A stretch of DNA of 64,000 bases, taken from assembly GCF_943788075.1 (NCBI RefSeq), contig NZ_CALSOW010000001.1:293128-357127 (forward strand), read 5' to 3'. Both the position numbers and the translations under genes were made by a program. The notes under the pieces are model-generated. The model was not told where the DNA came from, did not search any database, and saw only the letters and a list, made by a program, of their open reading frames with translations. This document shows positions 57,411 through 64,000 of the stretch, piece after piece (position 1 is the stretch's first letter; the number at the start of each line of letters is the position of its first letter). Source of the DNA: an uncultured Candidatus Pelagibacter sp. Its GTDB lineage: Bacteria > Pseudomonadota > Alphaproteobacteria > Pelagibacterales > Pelagibacteraceae.

Positions 57411-58691
57411 ATGAAGTTCTTTGAAACTTCAAAATATCATTTTTTTAAAAAATCAACTTATATTAGTTTAAGATGGATTGGTATTGTTGGACAATTAATA
57501 TCAGTTAACTTTGTCTATTTTTTTTTAAATTTTGATTTTAATTTTATCGTTTGTAACTTAATAATATTTTTGGGGATTTTAAGTAATCTATTTTTAATCT
57601 TTATATATAAAAAAACACAATTATCAGATAGGTCAGCTTTTATCTTTTTAGTAATAGATATTTTGCAACTAGGTGCTCTGCTTTATTTAACAGGAGGAGT
57701 AGCTAATCCATTTAGTATCTTTTTATTAATACCAAGCATTTTTTCATCATCAAATCTAAGTTTTAAAACTAATTCTTTATTAGTATTGCTTACAGTGTTC
57801 ATAATTTTTATACTTACATTTTATTCATTAGAATTACCGTCCCCAATTAGTGATCATTTTCATGTTAGTGAATACTATTTTTACTCAATTCCAATAGCTT
57901 TAATAATTGCTTTGATTTTTTTAAATTATTTAGCAATGTCATTTGGAACACAATCTAGATTAAGAAGAGAAGCATTAGCAAAAATGGAAGAAGTGATGGC
58001 TACTGAACATGAGCTTTTATCTTTAGGAGGTCAGGCCGCTGCAGCAGCTCATTCACTAGGAACCCCTTTATCTACAATTAAGATTATTGCTCATGATTTA
58101 GAGAAACAATTTAAAAATCAAGATGATATTAAAAAAGATATAGAATTGCTGTCTAGTCAGGTAGAAAGATGTAATGAAATTTTAAAACGATTAACCTTAA
58201 ATCCTGTAGAAGAAGATGATTTCATTGATAAAGATCTTTCTATGAAAGATTACTTAAGTGAAATTATATCTTCATTTAAAGAGATTAGCCAAAAAAATTT
58301 TATTTTTAATCATGATCAATTTTCAAATCTAAAAAAAATAACCAAATCTATAGAAATAGTATATGGCCTTAGAAATTTTATTGGAAATGCCAATAAATTT
58401 TCAAAAGAGGCAATTTATATAAATTTAAAAAGTGATAGTGAAATTACAGAAATTACTATTGAGGATGATGGCAATGGCTATCCAAAAGATGTTCTATCAA
58501 AAATTGGAGAACCATATTTAAGGTCAAAAGATCTCACTGAAAAATCAAAAGCAGGTTTGGGGTTAGGTTTATTTATTGGAAAAACACTTTTAGAAAAAAA
58601 TTTTGCCTCAATCAATTGTAGAAACTCAAAAACTAGAAGTGGTGCAGAAGTGATTATTAAATGGAAAAATAAAGATTTATTTAATATTTAA
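57411..58691 (+). CDS. regB: RegB/PrrB-type redox-sensing histidine kinase
   Basis: A 426-residue membrane kinase with about six N-terminal helices. The quinone-sensing motif of RegB, GGVANPF, is at about 95-101. The H-box is [18 protein letters not shown] (His about 216), with the redox-type Cys following in [12 protein letters not shown] (about 254). The ATPase domain has [18 protein letters not shown] and [15 protein letters not shown]. In purple alphaproteobacteria RegB with RegA controls respiration and carbon/nitrogen fixation in response to redox. The partner regA is not in this window. It starts 2 bases after gyrB. Confidence 0.9.
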   Translation: MKFFETSKYHFFKKSTYISLRWIGIVGQLISVNFVYFFLNFDFNFIVCNLIIFLGILSNLFLIFIYKKTQLSDRSAFIFLVIDILQLGALLYLTGGVANPFSIFLLIPSIFSSSNLSFKTNSLLVLLTVFIIFILTFYSLELPSPISDHFHVSEYYFYSIPIALIIALIFLNYLAMSFGTQSRLRREALAKMEEVMATEHELLSLGGQAAAAAHSLGTPLSTIKIIAHDLEKQFKNQDDIKKDIELLSSQVERCNEILKRLTLNPVEEDDFIDKDLSMKDYLSEIISSFKEISQKNFIFNHDQFSNLKKITKSIEIVYGLRNFIGNANKFSKEAIYINLKSDSEITEITIEDDGNGYPKDVLSKIGEPYLRSKDLTEKSKAGLGLGLFIGKTLLEKNFASINCRNSKTRSGAEVIIKWKNKDLFNI

Positions 58692-60487
58692 TGAAATTTT
58701 TTTTTAGTTTCAAACAAAGAGCTTAATTGAGATATCATAACATCCCCTAATTCATTTACATCAGTGATTTTTATTGCTTTATCATAATATCTTGAAACAT
58801 CATGACCAATACCAATTGCTAAAACTTCAATTTCAGTTTTGGTTTCTATGAATTTAACCATCTTCTTGAGATGTTTTTCTAAAAAATCCCCGGAATTTAC
58901 TGAAAGAGTGGAATCATCTACTGGAGCACCATCAGAAATTACCATCATAATTTTTCTTTCTTCTTTTCTCTTCTTGATTCTATTGTAAGCCCAAGAAATA
59001 GCTTCTCCATCAATGTTCTCTTTTAATAGACCTTCTTTCAACATTAGTCCTAAATTATTTTTAGCTTGTCTCCAGTGAGTATCAGCTCCTTTGTAAATTA
59101 TATGTCTTAAATCATTTAGTCTTCCAGGAGTTTTGGGTTTTAAATTTTTATTCCAAAGCTCTCTACTTTGTCCACCTTTCCAATTTTTTGTTGTAAATCC
59201 TAAAATCTCAACTTTAACCGAGCACCTCTCTAAAGTTCTAGATAATATATCTGCACATATTGCAGCTATCGTAATAGGTCTTCCTCTCATTGATCCAGAA
59301 TTATCGATTAATAAAGTTACTATTGTATCTTTAAAATCTAAATCTTTTTCTTTTTTAAATGATAGTGAATTATATGGGTCCATAATAATTCTTGGTAACT
59401 TTGAACTATCAAGTAACCCTTCTTCTAAGTCAAAATTCCATGCCCTATTTTGCTTTGCTAGCAACTGTCTTTGTAGTTTATTGGCAAGTTTGGTTATTAC
59501 ATCTTGAAACCCTACTAGTTGCTGGTCTAATGTTTTACGAAGTTTTGCTGCTTCATCTGTATTTTCTAATTTCTCGGCTTTTGTTATTTCATCATATTGA
59601 GTTGTAAAAACTTTGTAATCTAAATTAATATTATCAAGAGTTTTTTGAACAATTTGTTCTGAGCTTTGTTCATCTGACTCAGTGTCTGAAAGTTGTTCAT
59701 CTAGATTAAATTCATCAACATTATAATCAGCGTCTAAACTGGCTTGGGTTTCCTGATCATTATTCTCATCTTTATTATCCTCTTTATCTTTGTCCTGATC
59801 ATCATTTGAGGGATTGTCTTGCCCTTGATCTTGATTCTCTTCTTTTTTTTCTTCATCCTCTTCACTTTGAAAAATATCCATTTCTTCCAAAATTTGAGAA
59901 AATCTTGAGCTATAGTTCTCTTGATTTTCTAAATTATCTTCTAAAAATTTTTTATGTTTTTCTACTGATTGTTCAAAGTCTTTTTCCCAAAAATTTAACA
60001 TTTTTGTTGTTAATGGGTTTAATTTTATTTGATGAAAGTTTTTTAGCATATATAGCTCAAAGGCTTCTGTTACAGACACATCTTCTTTCGTTTTTAATTG
60101 GTCTTTTCTTTTTGTATTAATTATGTGTGAGTAATTTTGATGAAAATTTTTTTCAATCCCTTTAAGCATTTTGCCACCTAATACTTCATACCTTATTTTT
60201 TCTGCTATATTGTATAGAGATCTTGAGGATGTATTAGATGGTAGATTTTTTCTATAAATAGCATCATTGGAAAATTTTTTTTTTAAAGCAGAAGAATCAG
60301 TTTCAGCACGTAATTTAATAAAATCACTTGGCTTAGTTAGATTGTCAATTTCAATTAAATTTAAATCTTTTTTTTTATCATTTTCTGATGATTTATCTTT
60401 AAAATCAAAATCATCTGAAATTACTTTTGCCGTCGAAGTTAATGCAATTCTAAATTTTTCTTTTAAACTAGTTATCCTATCACTCAT
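58688..60487 (-). CDS. cobT: CobT-like VWA-domain protein (cobaltochelatase subunit family)
   Basis: A 599-residue protein. After an N-terminal helical part comes a strongly acidic region (about 210-285, e.g. [20 protein letters not shown]), then a von Willebrand A domain at about 385-599 with the MIDAS motif [20 protein letters not shown]. Its start follows the CobS stop immediately (TAAATG). CobS/CobT form the AAA/VWA chaperone of aerobic cobaltochelatase, with CobN as the chelating subunit. CobN and other B12 genes are not here, so the real client is uncertain. Its stop shares TTAA with regB. Confidence 0.88.
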   Translation of the reverse strand: MSDRITSLKEKFRIALTSTAKVISDDFDFKDKSSENDKKKDLNLIEIDNLTKPSDFIKLRAETDSSALKKKFSNDAIYRKNLPSNTSSRSLYNIAEKIRYEVLGGKMLKGIEKNFHQNYSHIINTKRKDQLKTKEDVSVTEAFELYMLKNFHQIKLNPLTTKMLNFWEKDFEQSVEKHKKFLEDNLENQENYSSRFSQILEEMDIFQSEEDEEKKEENQDQGQDNPSNDDQDKDKEDNKDENNDQETQASLDADYNVDEFNLDEQLSDTESDEQSSEQIVQKTLDNINLDYKVFTTQYDEITKAEKLENTDEAAKLRKTLDQQLVGFQDVITKLANKLQRQLLAKQNRAWNFDLEEGLLDSSKLPRIIMDPYNSLSFKKEKDLDFKDTIVTLLIDNSGSMRGRPITIAAICADILSRTLERCSVKVEILGFTTKNWKGGQSRELWNKNLKPKTPGRLNDLRHIIYKGADTHWRQAKNNLGLMLKEGLLKENIDGEAISWAYNRIKKRKEERKIMMVISDGAPVDDSTLSVNSGDFLEKHLKKMVKFIETKTEIEVLAIGIGHDVSRYYDKAIKITDVNELGDVMISQLSSLFETKKKFH

Positions 60488-61462
60488 TTAAATTTGAATA
60501 TTCATCAACGACTCAGGTAGCTCTTCACCAAAGCATCTTTGATAATATTCTGCGATAGTATTTTTTTCAATTTCATCACACTTGTTAAGGAAAGTTACTC
60601 TAAAAGCATAACCTGTATCTTTAAAAATCTCTGAGTTTTCGGCCCAATGCATTACAGTTCTTGGACTCATAACTGTTGAAATGTCACCTGCAATAAATCC
60701 TTTTCTTGTCAAGGAAGCTACTTTTATCATATTAGCAACTTTTTCCTTACCTTTTGCATTGTTTAGATTTTTATTTTTTGCCAAAACTATATCTAATTCT
60801 CTTTCAAGGCCAAGATAGTTAAGCGTTGTTACGATATTCCATCTGTCCATTTGACCCTGGTTTATCTGTTGAGTACCATGATAAAGACCTGTGGTATCAC
60901 CCAATCCAACAGTATTAGATGTAGCAAATAATCTAAAAAATTTATTCTGTTTAATAACTTTATTTTTATCAAGAAGAGTAAAGTTACCTTCGGCTTCCAA
61001 AACTCTTTGAATTACAAACATTACATCTGGTCTACCAGCATCATACTCATCAAAAACAAGTGCAACTGGATTTTGTATAGACCATGGCAAAATACCTTCG
61101 TTAAATTGTGTAACTTGTTTTCCATCTTTAAGAACTATTGCATCTTTTCCTATCAAATCTATTCTACTAACATGGCTATCTAAATTTACTCTTATACAGG
61201 GCCAGTTTAACCTAGCAGCTATTTGTTCTATATGAGTTGATTTTCCTGTGCCATGATATCCTTGAACCAAGACTCTTTTATTGTAGGCAAATCCAGAAAT
61301 AATTGCCATTGTAGTGTCTCTATCAAATTTGTAACTTTTGTCTATTTCAGGAACGTACTCATTTTTTTTTGAAAAGGCATCTACTTCCATTTCAGAGTCG
61401 ATTCCAAAAGTCTGTTTTAATGAAACTTTTATATCAGGTTGAATGTTAAGATTTGGTGTCAA
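60488..61462 (-). CDS. cobS: CobS-like AAA+ ATPase
   Basis: A 324-residue MoxR-related AAA+ protein. Walker A is [20 protein letters not shown] (about 71-90), Walker [17 protein letters not shown] (about 130-145), sensor [20 protein letters not shown] (about 176-195), and MSPRTVMHW near the C-terminus. It matches CobS of aerobic cobaltochelatase almost throughout. It overlaps the DnaJ-like gene by 17 bases and abuts cobT, so the three are one translation unit. Confidence 0.92.
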   Translation of the reverse strand: MTPNLNIQPDIKVSLKQTFGIDSEMEVDAFSKKNEYVPEIDKSYKFDRDTTMAIISGFAYNKRVLVQGYHGTGKSTHIEQIAARLNWPCIRVNLDSHVSRIDLIGKDAIVLKDGKQVTQFNEGILPWSIQNPVALVFDEYDAGRPDVMFVIQRVLEAEGNFTLLDKNKVIKQNKFFRLFATSNTVGLGDTTGLYHGTQQINQGQMDRWNIVTTLNYLGLERELDIVLAKNKNLNNAKGKEKVANMIKVASLTRKGFIAGDISTVMSPRTVMHWAENSEIFKDTGYAFRVTFLNKCDEIEKNTIAEYYQRCFGEELPESLMNIQI

Positions 61463-61979
61463 TTTTATCTCTATAAGTATTTTTAAGCTGCGTATAAGCT
61501 AAAGTAATTAATTTAAGTTTTTCTTCATATTTTTTATTACCAGCATTTATATCTGGGTGATATTTTTTGACAAGCAATTTGAACTTATCTTGGACTTTTG
61601 TCCACTTCAATCCTACAGAAATTCCCAATATACCAAAGGCTTTAATATCTTTGTGATTAAATTTAAATTGACGCATATGATCATAGTCACCGTTAATTTT
61701 ATCTTTATCTAATTCATCTCTTAAAGTGTTATTCCAAAGAACTTTGAAGAAATTATCAGAAGAGCTGAAGCTTTGTGTGGGTTTATGCCAAATCATATCT
61801 GATTTTAAGAAATCTAAAACTTGATCATCATTCATTCCTGAAAAATAATTCCAATTTTTATTGAATTCTTTCACGTGCTCTAGACAAAGCATTCTATATT
61901 TTTTACTATTATCTTTTTCAACAGGAGCTCTGTAATCACCAATTTCATTACAATTATTCCAGTCGCAAATATTTTTCAT
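61446..61979 (-). CDS. DnaJ-like protein with C-terminal J domain
   Basis: A 177-residue protein. The N-terminus has cysteines suggestive of a small zinc site (CDWNNC and MLCLEH, about 4-34). The C-terminal 60 residues form a J domain with the HPD motif ([20 protein letters not shown], about 135-154), so it should stimulate an Hsp70. No DnaK is nearby. It begins the dnaJ-like/cobS/cobT operon and is divergent from bolA across 21 bases. This order is conserved in alphaproteobacteria. Confidence 0.85.
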   Translation of the reverse strand: MKNICDWNNCNEIGDYRAPVEKDNSKKYRMLCLEHVKEFNKNWNYFSGMNDDQVLDFLKSDMIWHKPTQSFSSSDNFFKVLWNNTLRDELDKDKINGDYDHMRQFKFNHKDIKAFGILGISVGLKWTKVQDKFKLLVKKYHPDINAGNKKYEEKLKLITLAYTQLKNTYRDKIDTKS

Positions 61980-62000
61980 GATGTATAATAAGTTAAGTTT

Positions 62001-62261
62001 ATGGATATAAATGAGTTAATTGCAATTGTAAAAAAGAAACTTACTGATCAAATTGATATTGGCAGTATTGAAATAGAGGATAAGTCTTTTCTTCATAAAA
62101 ATCATTCAGGCAATCAAGAGGGGAAGTATCATTTGAAAATTATTTTGATTTCAAGTGAATTGAAGGCCTTGAATAGAATTGAAAGTAATAAAAAAATCTA
62201 TAAAATTTTGGATAAAGAATTAAAAGAGTGTATTCACTCAATACAAATATTAATTTCTTAA
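62001..62261 (+). CDS. bolA: BolA-family protein
   Basis: An 86-residue protein with the BolA fold: EIEDKSFLHKNHSGNQEGKY (about 21-40), with conserved His residues, then YHLKIILISSELKALNRIES and IHSIQI at the end. BolA proteins bind monothiol glutaredoxins via a shared [2Fe-2S] cluster and help iron-sulfur or iron signalling. A TATAAT at 61984-61989 lies 11 bases before the ATG, giving a very short leader. Its last 12 bases overlap the convergent aroB. Confidence 0.9.
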   Translation: MDINELIAIVKKKLTDQIDIGSIEIEDKSFLHKNHSGNQEGKYHLKIILISSELKALNRIESNKKIYKILDKELKECIHSIQILIS

Positions 62262-63356
62262 TTCACTTTTTAGAAACTCAGACAAATTATTTTTTTCGTA
62301 TTCTCTATTAATAATTGGATGTCCTATTTTTTTTAGTAAAACTAAATTAATTTTATGTGAATTGTTTTTTTTATCCTTAGTCATAAAAGATAATATTTTT
62401 TTTAAATCTTTAATTTTAAAAAATTTTTTTATTTTTGATGGCAAATTTGCTTTTGAAATATGCATTAAGATTGAGTCACAGTCTTTTTTTTGAATTAAAT
62501 TATTTTTTAAACTAAAATTTAATGCACTTTGCATACCAAGTATTACAGCTTCACCATGATTAAGTTTTTTTGAATAACCTAAAGAAGCTTCATAAGCATG
62601 AGCAAATGTATGACCAAAATTTAATATTTTTCTTAGCCCTTTTTCGTTTTCATCTTTCTCCACGACATTTTTTTTTATTTTACAACTTTCGTATATAGCT
62701 TTTTCAATAAATGGAGATGAAAGTTTTAAAATTTTATCACTGTTTTTATCTAAAAAATTATAAAAACTTTTATTAGCTATTAATGAATGTTTTAAAATTT
62801 CACCATAACCACAAATTAATTCTCTTTTTGGTAATGTTTTTAAAAATTTAACATCTGATATAACTAAGTTGGGTTGATAAAAACTTCCGATTAAGTTTTT
62901 TCCATATTTAGAGTTTACCCCTGTTTTTCCACCAATCGATGAGTCGACCTGAGATAATAGAGTGGTTGGAATATTGATAAATTTTAATCCTCTTTTAAAT
63001 AGACTAGCTGCAAAACCACTTATATCACCTGTAATTCCTCCTCCGATAGATATAACGCAATCTTCTCTTGAAAAATTTTTGTCAAGTAAGGTATCTAAGA
63101 TTTTATTAACACTACCAAAATTCTTGTTAATTTCATTTGCTTTAAAAAAATGAACATAAATTTTTTTTGTATGAAGAGATTTTTTTATCTTTGAAATAAA
63201 TTGCTTAGAGATATTTTTGTCAATAATGAGTAAACATTGTTTAAAATTAATTGAGTTTTCTTTTAAAATTTTCGATACATTGGCTACTAAATTAGAACCA
63301 ATAATAATTGAATATTTTTGAGTTTTGGTATTAATTTTTAATTTAGTGAGCTTCAT
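62250..63356 (-). CDS. aroB: 3-dehydroquinate synthase
   Basis: A 368-residue NAD- and metal-dependent enzyme. Motifs: VISIGGGITGDISGFAAS (about 99-116), PTTLLSQVDSSIGGKTGVNS (about 129-148), GYGEILKHSLIAN (about 184-196) and LNFGHTFAHAYE (about 243-254), covering the nucleotide and metal sites. It converts DAHP to 3-dehydroquinate in the shikimate pathway. It overlaps aroK by 14 bases and bolA by 12. Confidence 0.95.
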   Translation of the reverse strand: MKLTKLKINTKTQKYSIIIGSNLVANVSKILKENSINFKQCLLIIDKNISKQFISKIKKSLHTKKIYVHFFKANEINKNFGSVNKILDTLLDKNFSREDCVISIGGGITGDISGFAASLFKRGLKFINIPTTLLSQVDSSIGGKTGVNSKYGKNLIGSFYQPNLVISDVKFLKTLPKRELICGYGEILKHSLIANKSFYNFLDKNSDKILKLSSPFIEKAIYESCKIKKNVVEKDENEKGLRKILNFGHTFAHAYEASLGYSKKLNHGEAVILGMQSALNFSLKNNLIQKKDCDSILMHISKANLPSKIKKFFKIKDLKKILSFMTKDKKNNSHKINLVLLKKIGHPIINREYEKNNLSEFLKSELRN

Positions 63357-63855
63357 AATTACTTAAAACTTTTTTAACAATTTCACTTTTAGACATTTTA
63401 TCACATTTAATTTCATATAATGCTTTAGAATAAATGTTAGATCGTTTTTTTATTAAATCAATCAATTCATTTTCTGTTGCATTGAAAGCGAGGGGTCTTT
63501 TTTTGCTATTTTTAATTCTATCTAATAATATTTCATGATTCCAGTTTAGCCAAAAAGAAACATGGTTTTTGAGAATTTCTTTTCTAATAACTTTGTTCAC
63601 AAATGCCCCTCCACCAAGAGATACCACAATTGAATTCGTTTTTAATACTCTAAGAGTTATTTTTTCCTCACATTTTCTGAAATAATCTTCACCTTTTGTT
63701 TCAAATATTTTTGATATCGATACACCCAACTCTTTTTCAACCTCCTTATCTACGTCTATGAATTCAACTTTTAATTTTTTTGCAACTAGCGAACCAATAG
63801 AGCTCTTTCCAGATCCCATCATACCTAAAAATACAAGATTTTCTTTTGATTTCAT
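63343..63855 (-). CDS. aroK: Shikimate kinase
   Basis: A 170-residue P-loop kinase starting MKSKENLVFLGMMGSGKSSI; an upstream in-frame ATG at 63927 would add 24 unrelated residues. Walker A is GMMGSGKSSIG, followed by FIDVDKEVEKELG (shikimate Asp), SLGGGAFV, and the LID Arg in KKRPLAFNA. It phosphorylates shikimate. Aro K-B order is standard. Divergent from the partial gene at 63913 (57 bases). Confidence 0.94.
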   Translation of the reverse strand: MKSKENLVFLGMMGSGKSSIGSLVAKKLKVEFIDVDKEVEKELGVSISKIFETKGEDYFRKCEEKITLRVLKTNSIVVSLGGGAFVNKVIRKEILKNHVSFWLNWNHEILLDRIKNSKKRPLAFNATENELIDLIKKRSNIYSKALYEIKCDKMSKSEIVKKVLSNYEAH

Positions 63856-63912
63856 AAGTTTCTTTATTGAAAAAACACAAATATGTCTTAATTTGAAATT
63901 AATTAAAACTAT

Positions 63913-64000
63913 ATGCAATTCAATCAAAATACAAGTTCAGGCAAAGCCAATATCATTGGTATAATTATTAAAACCATAATTAGTCTTGCAGTTATTTTGG
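63913..64000 (+). CDS. Start of an unidentified membrane-anchored protein (cut by window end)
   Basis: An ATG at 63913 opens 29 codons to the window edge. It begins MQFNQNTSSGKANIIG and continues IIIKTIISLAVIL, a polar start followed by a hydrophobic helix. No family can be named from this fragment. It is divergent from aroK, which supports a real gene start here, but the evidence is thin. Confidence 0.45.
   Translation, partial: MQFNQNTSSGKANIIGIIIKTIISLAVIL

Noticed and set aside
58688..61462. Cobalamin biosynthesis capability
   Set aside because: Only CobS/CobT homologues are present; no CobN or corrin-ring genes visible.

Overview
The window looks like a chromosomal segment from a streamlined, very AT-rich alphaproteobacterium of the SAR11 (Pelagibacterales) type. 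This rests on low GC with A/T-ending codons, heavy Lys/Asn/Ile use, near-zero intergenic space, and alphaproteobacterial gene orders: fabA/irr, mutM/ubiE/ubiB/coaBC/dut, rpsT/dnaA/dnaN, SUV3-type helicase/fdxA/carD, and bolA/dnaJ-like/cobS/cobT. It also carries a TAXI-type TRAP transporter. I see no insertion sequence, prophage, CRISPR array or rRNA. Species assignment is inference.

Layout. 1-3.3 kb: partial fabA, divergent irr, then an iron/peroxide cluster (rubrerythrin, CCG-domain Fe-S protein, DUF3501), with Irr-box-like palindromes before irr and rubrerythrin. 3.3-8.4 kb (minus strand): SH3 protein, MoeB/ThiF-like E1, dut, coaBC, ubiB, ubiE. 8.4-12.4 kb: mutM, rpsT, dnaA, dnaN. 12.4-15.8 kb (minus): plsC, lysA, a tiny lipoprotein, argH. 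15.9-19.5 kb: TlpA-like thioredoxin, HIG1-type membrane protein, carboxylesterase, HNH protein, coq7, dsbB-like, YqaA-like. 19.5-21.4 kb: tRNA-Leu and an acyl-CoA synthetase. 21.4-25.8 kb: a 35-residue poly-lysine microprotein with its own promoter and terminator, convergent with a CarD protein bearing a histone-H1-like tail, then ferredoxin, TerB-like protein and SUV3-type helicase. 26-31.3 kb: aminotransferase, TAXI TRAP transporter, hotdog thioesterase, tRNA-Arg. 31.4-37 kb: thiolase and pyruvate dehydrogenase E1/E2, where E1 carries its own lipoyl domain. 37-45.5 kb: DMT exporter, uppP, gltD-gltB, alpha/beta hydrolase. 45.6-55.2 kb: glycosyltransferase, thrS-infC-rpmI-rplT-pheS-pheT-lepA, tRNA-Ser. 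55.3-58.7 kb: gyrB and a RegB-type redox histidine kinase. 58.7-64 kb: CobT/CobS/DnaJ-like, bolA, aroB, aroK and the start of one more gene.

Most of the window is core machinery: replication, translation, ubiquinone, amino acid and central carbon metabolism. The architecture is unusual. Nine of ten convergent gene pairs overlap at their stop codons, six of them by exactly four bases (TTAA, CTAG or CTAA). The one convergent pair kept apart is the lysine-rich microprotein and carD, which are separated by a strong terminator. The best candidates for under-described biology are that microprotein/CarD-tail pair, the lipoyl-E1 fusion, the Irr-linked rubrerythrin/Fe-S/DUF3501 cluster, and the CobS/CobT/DnaJ module without visible B12 genes.
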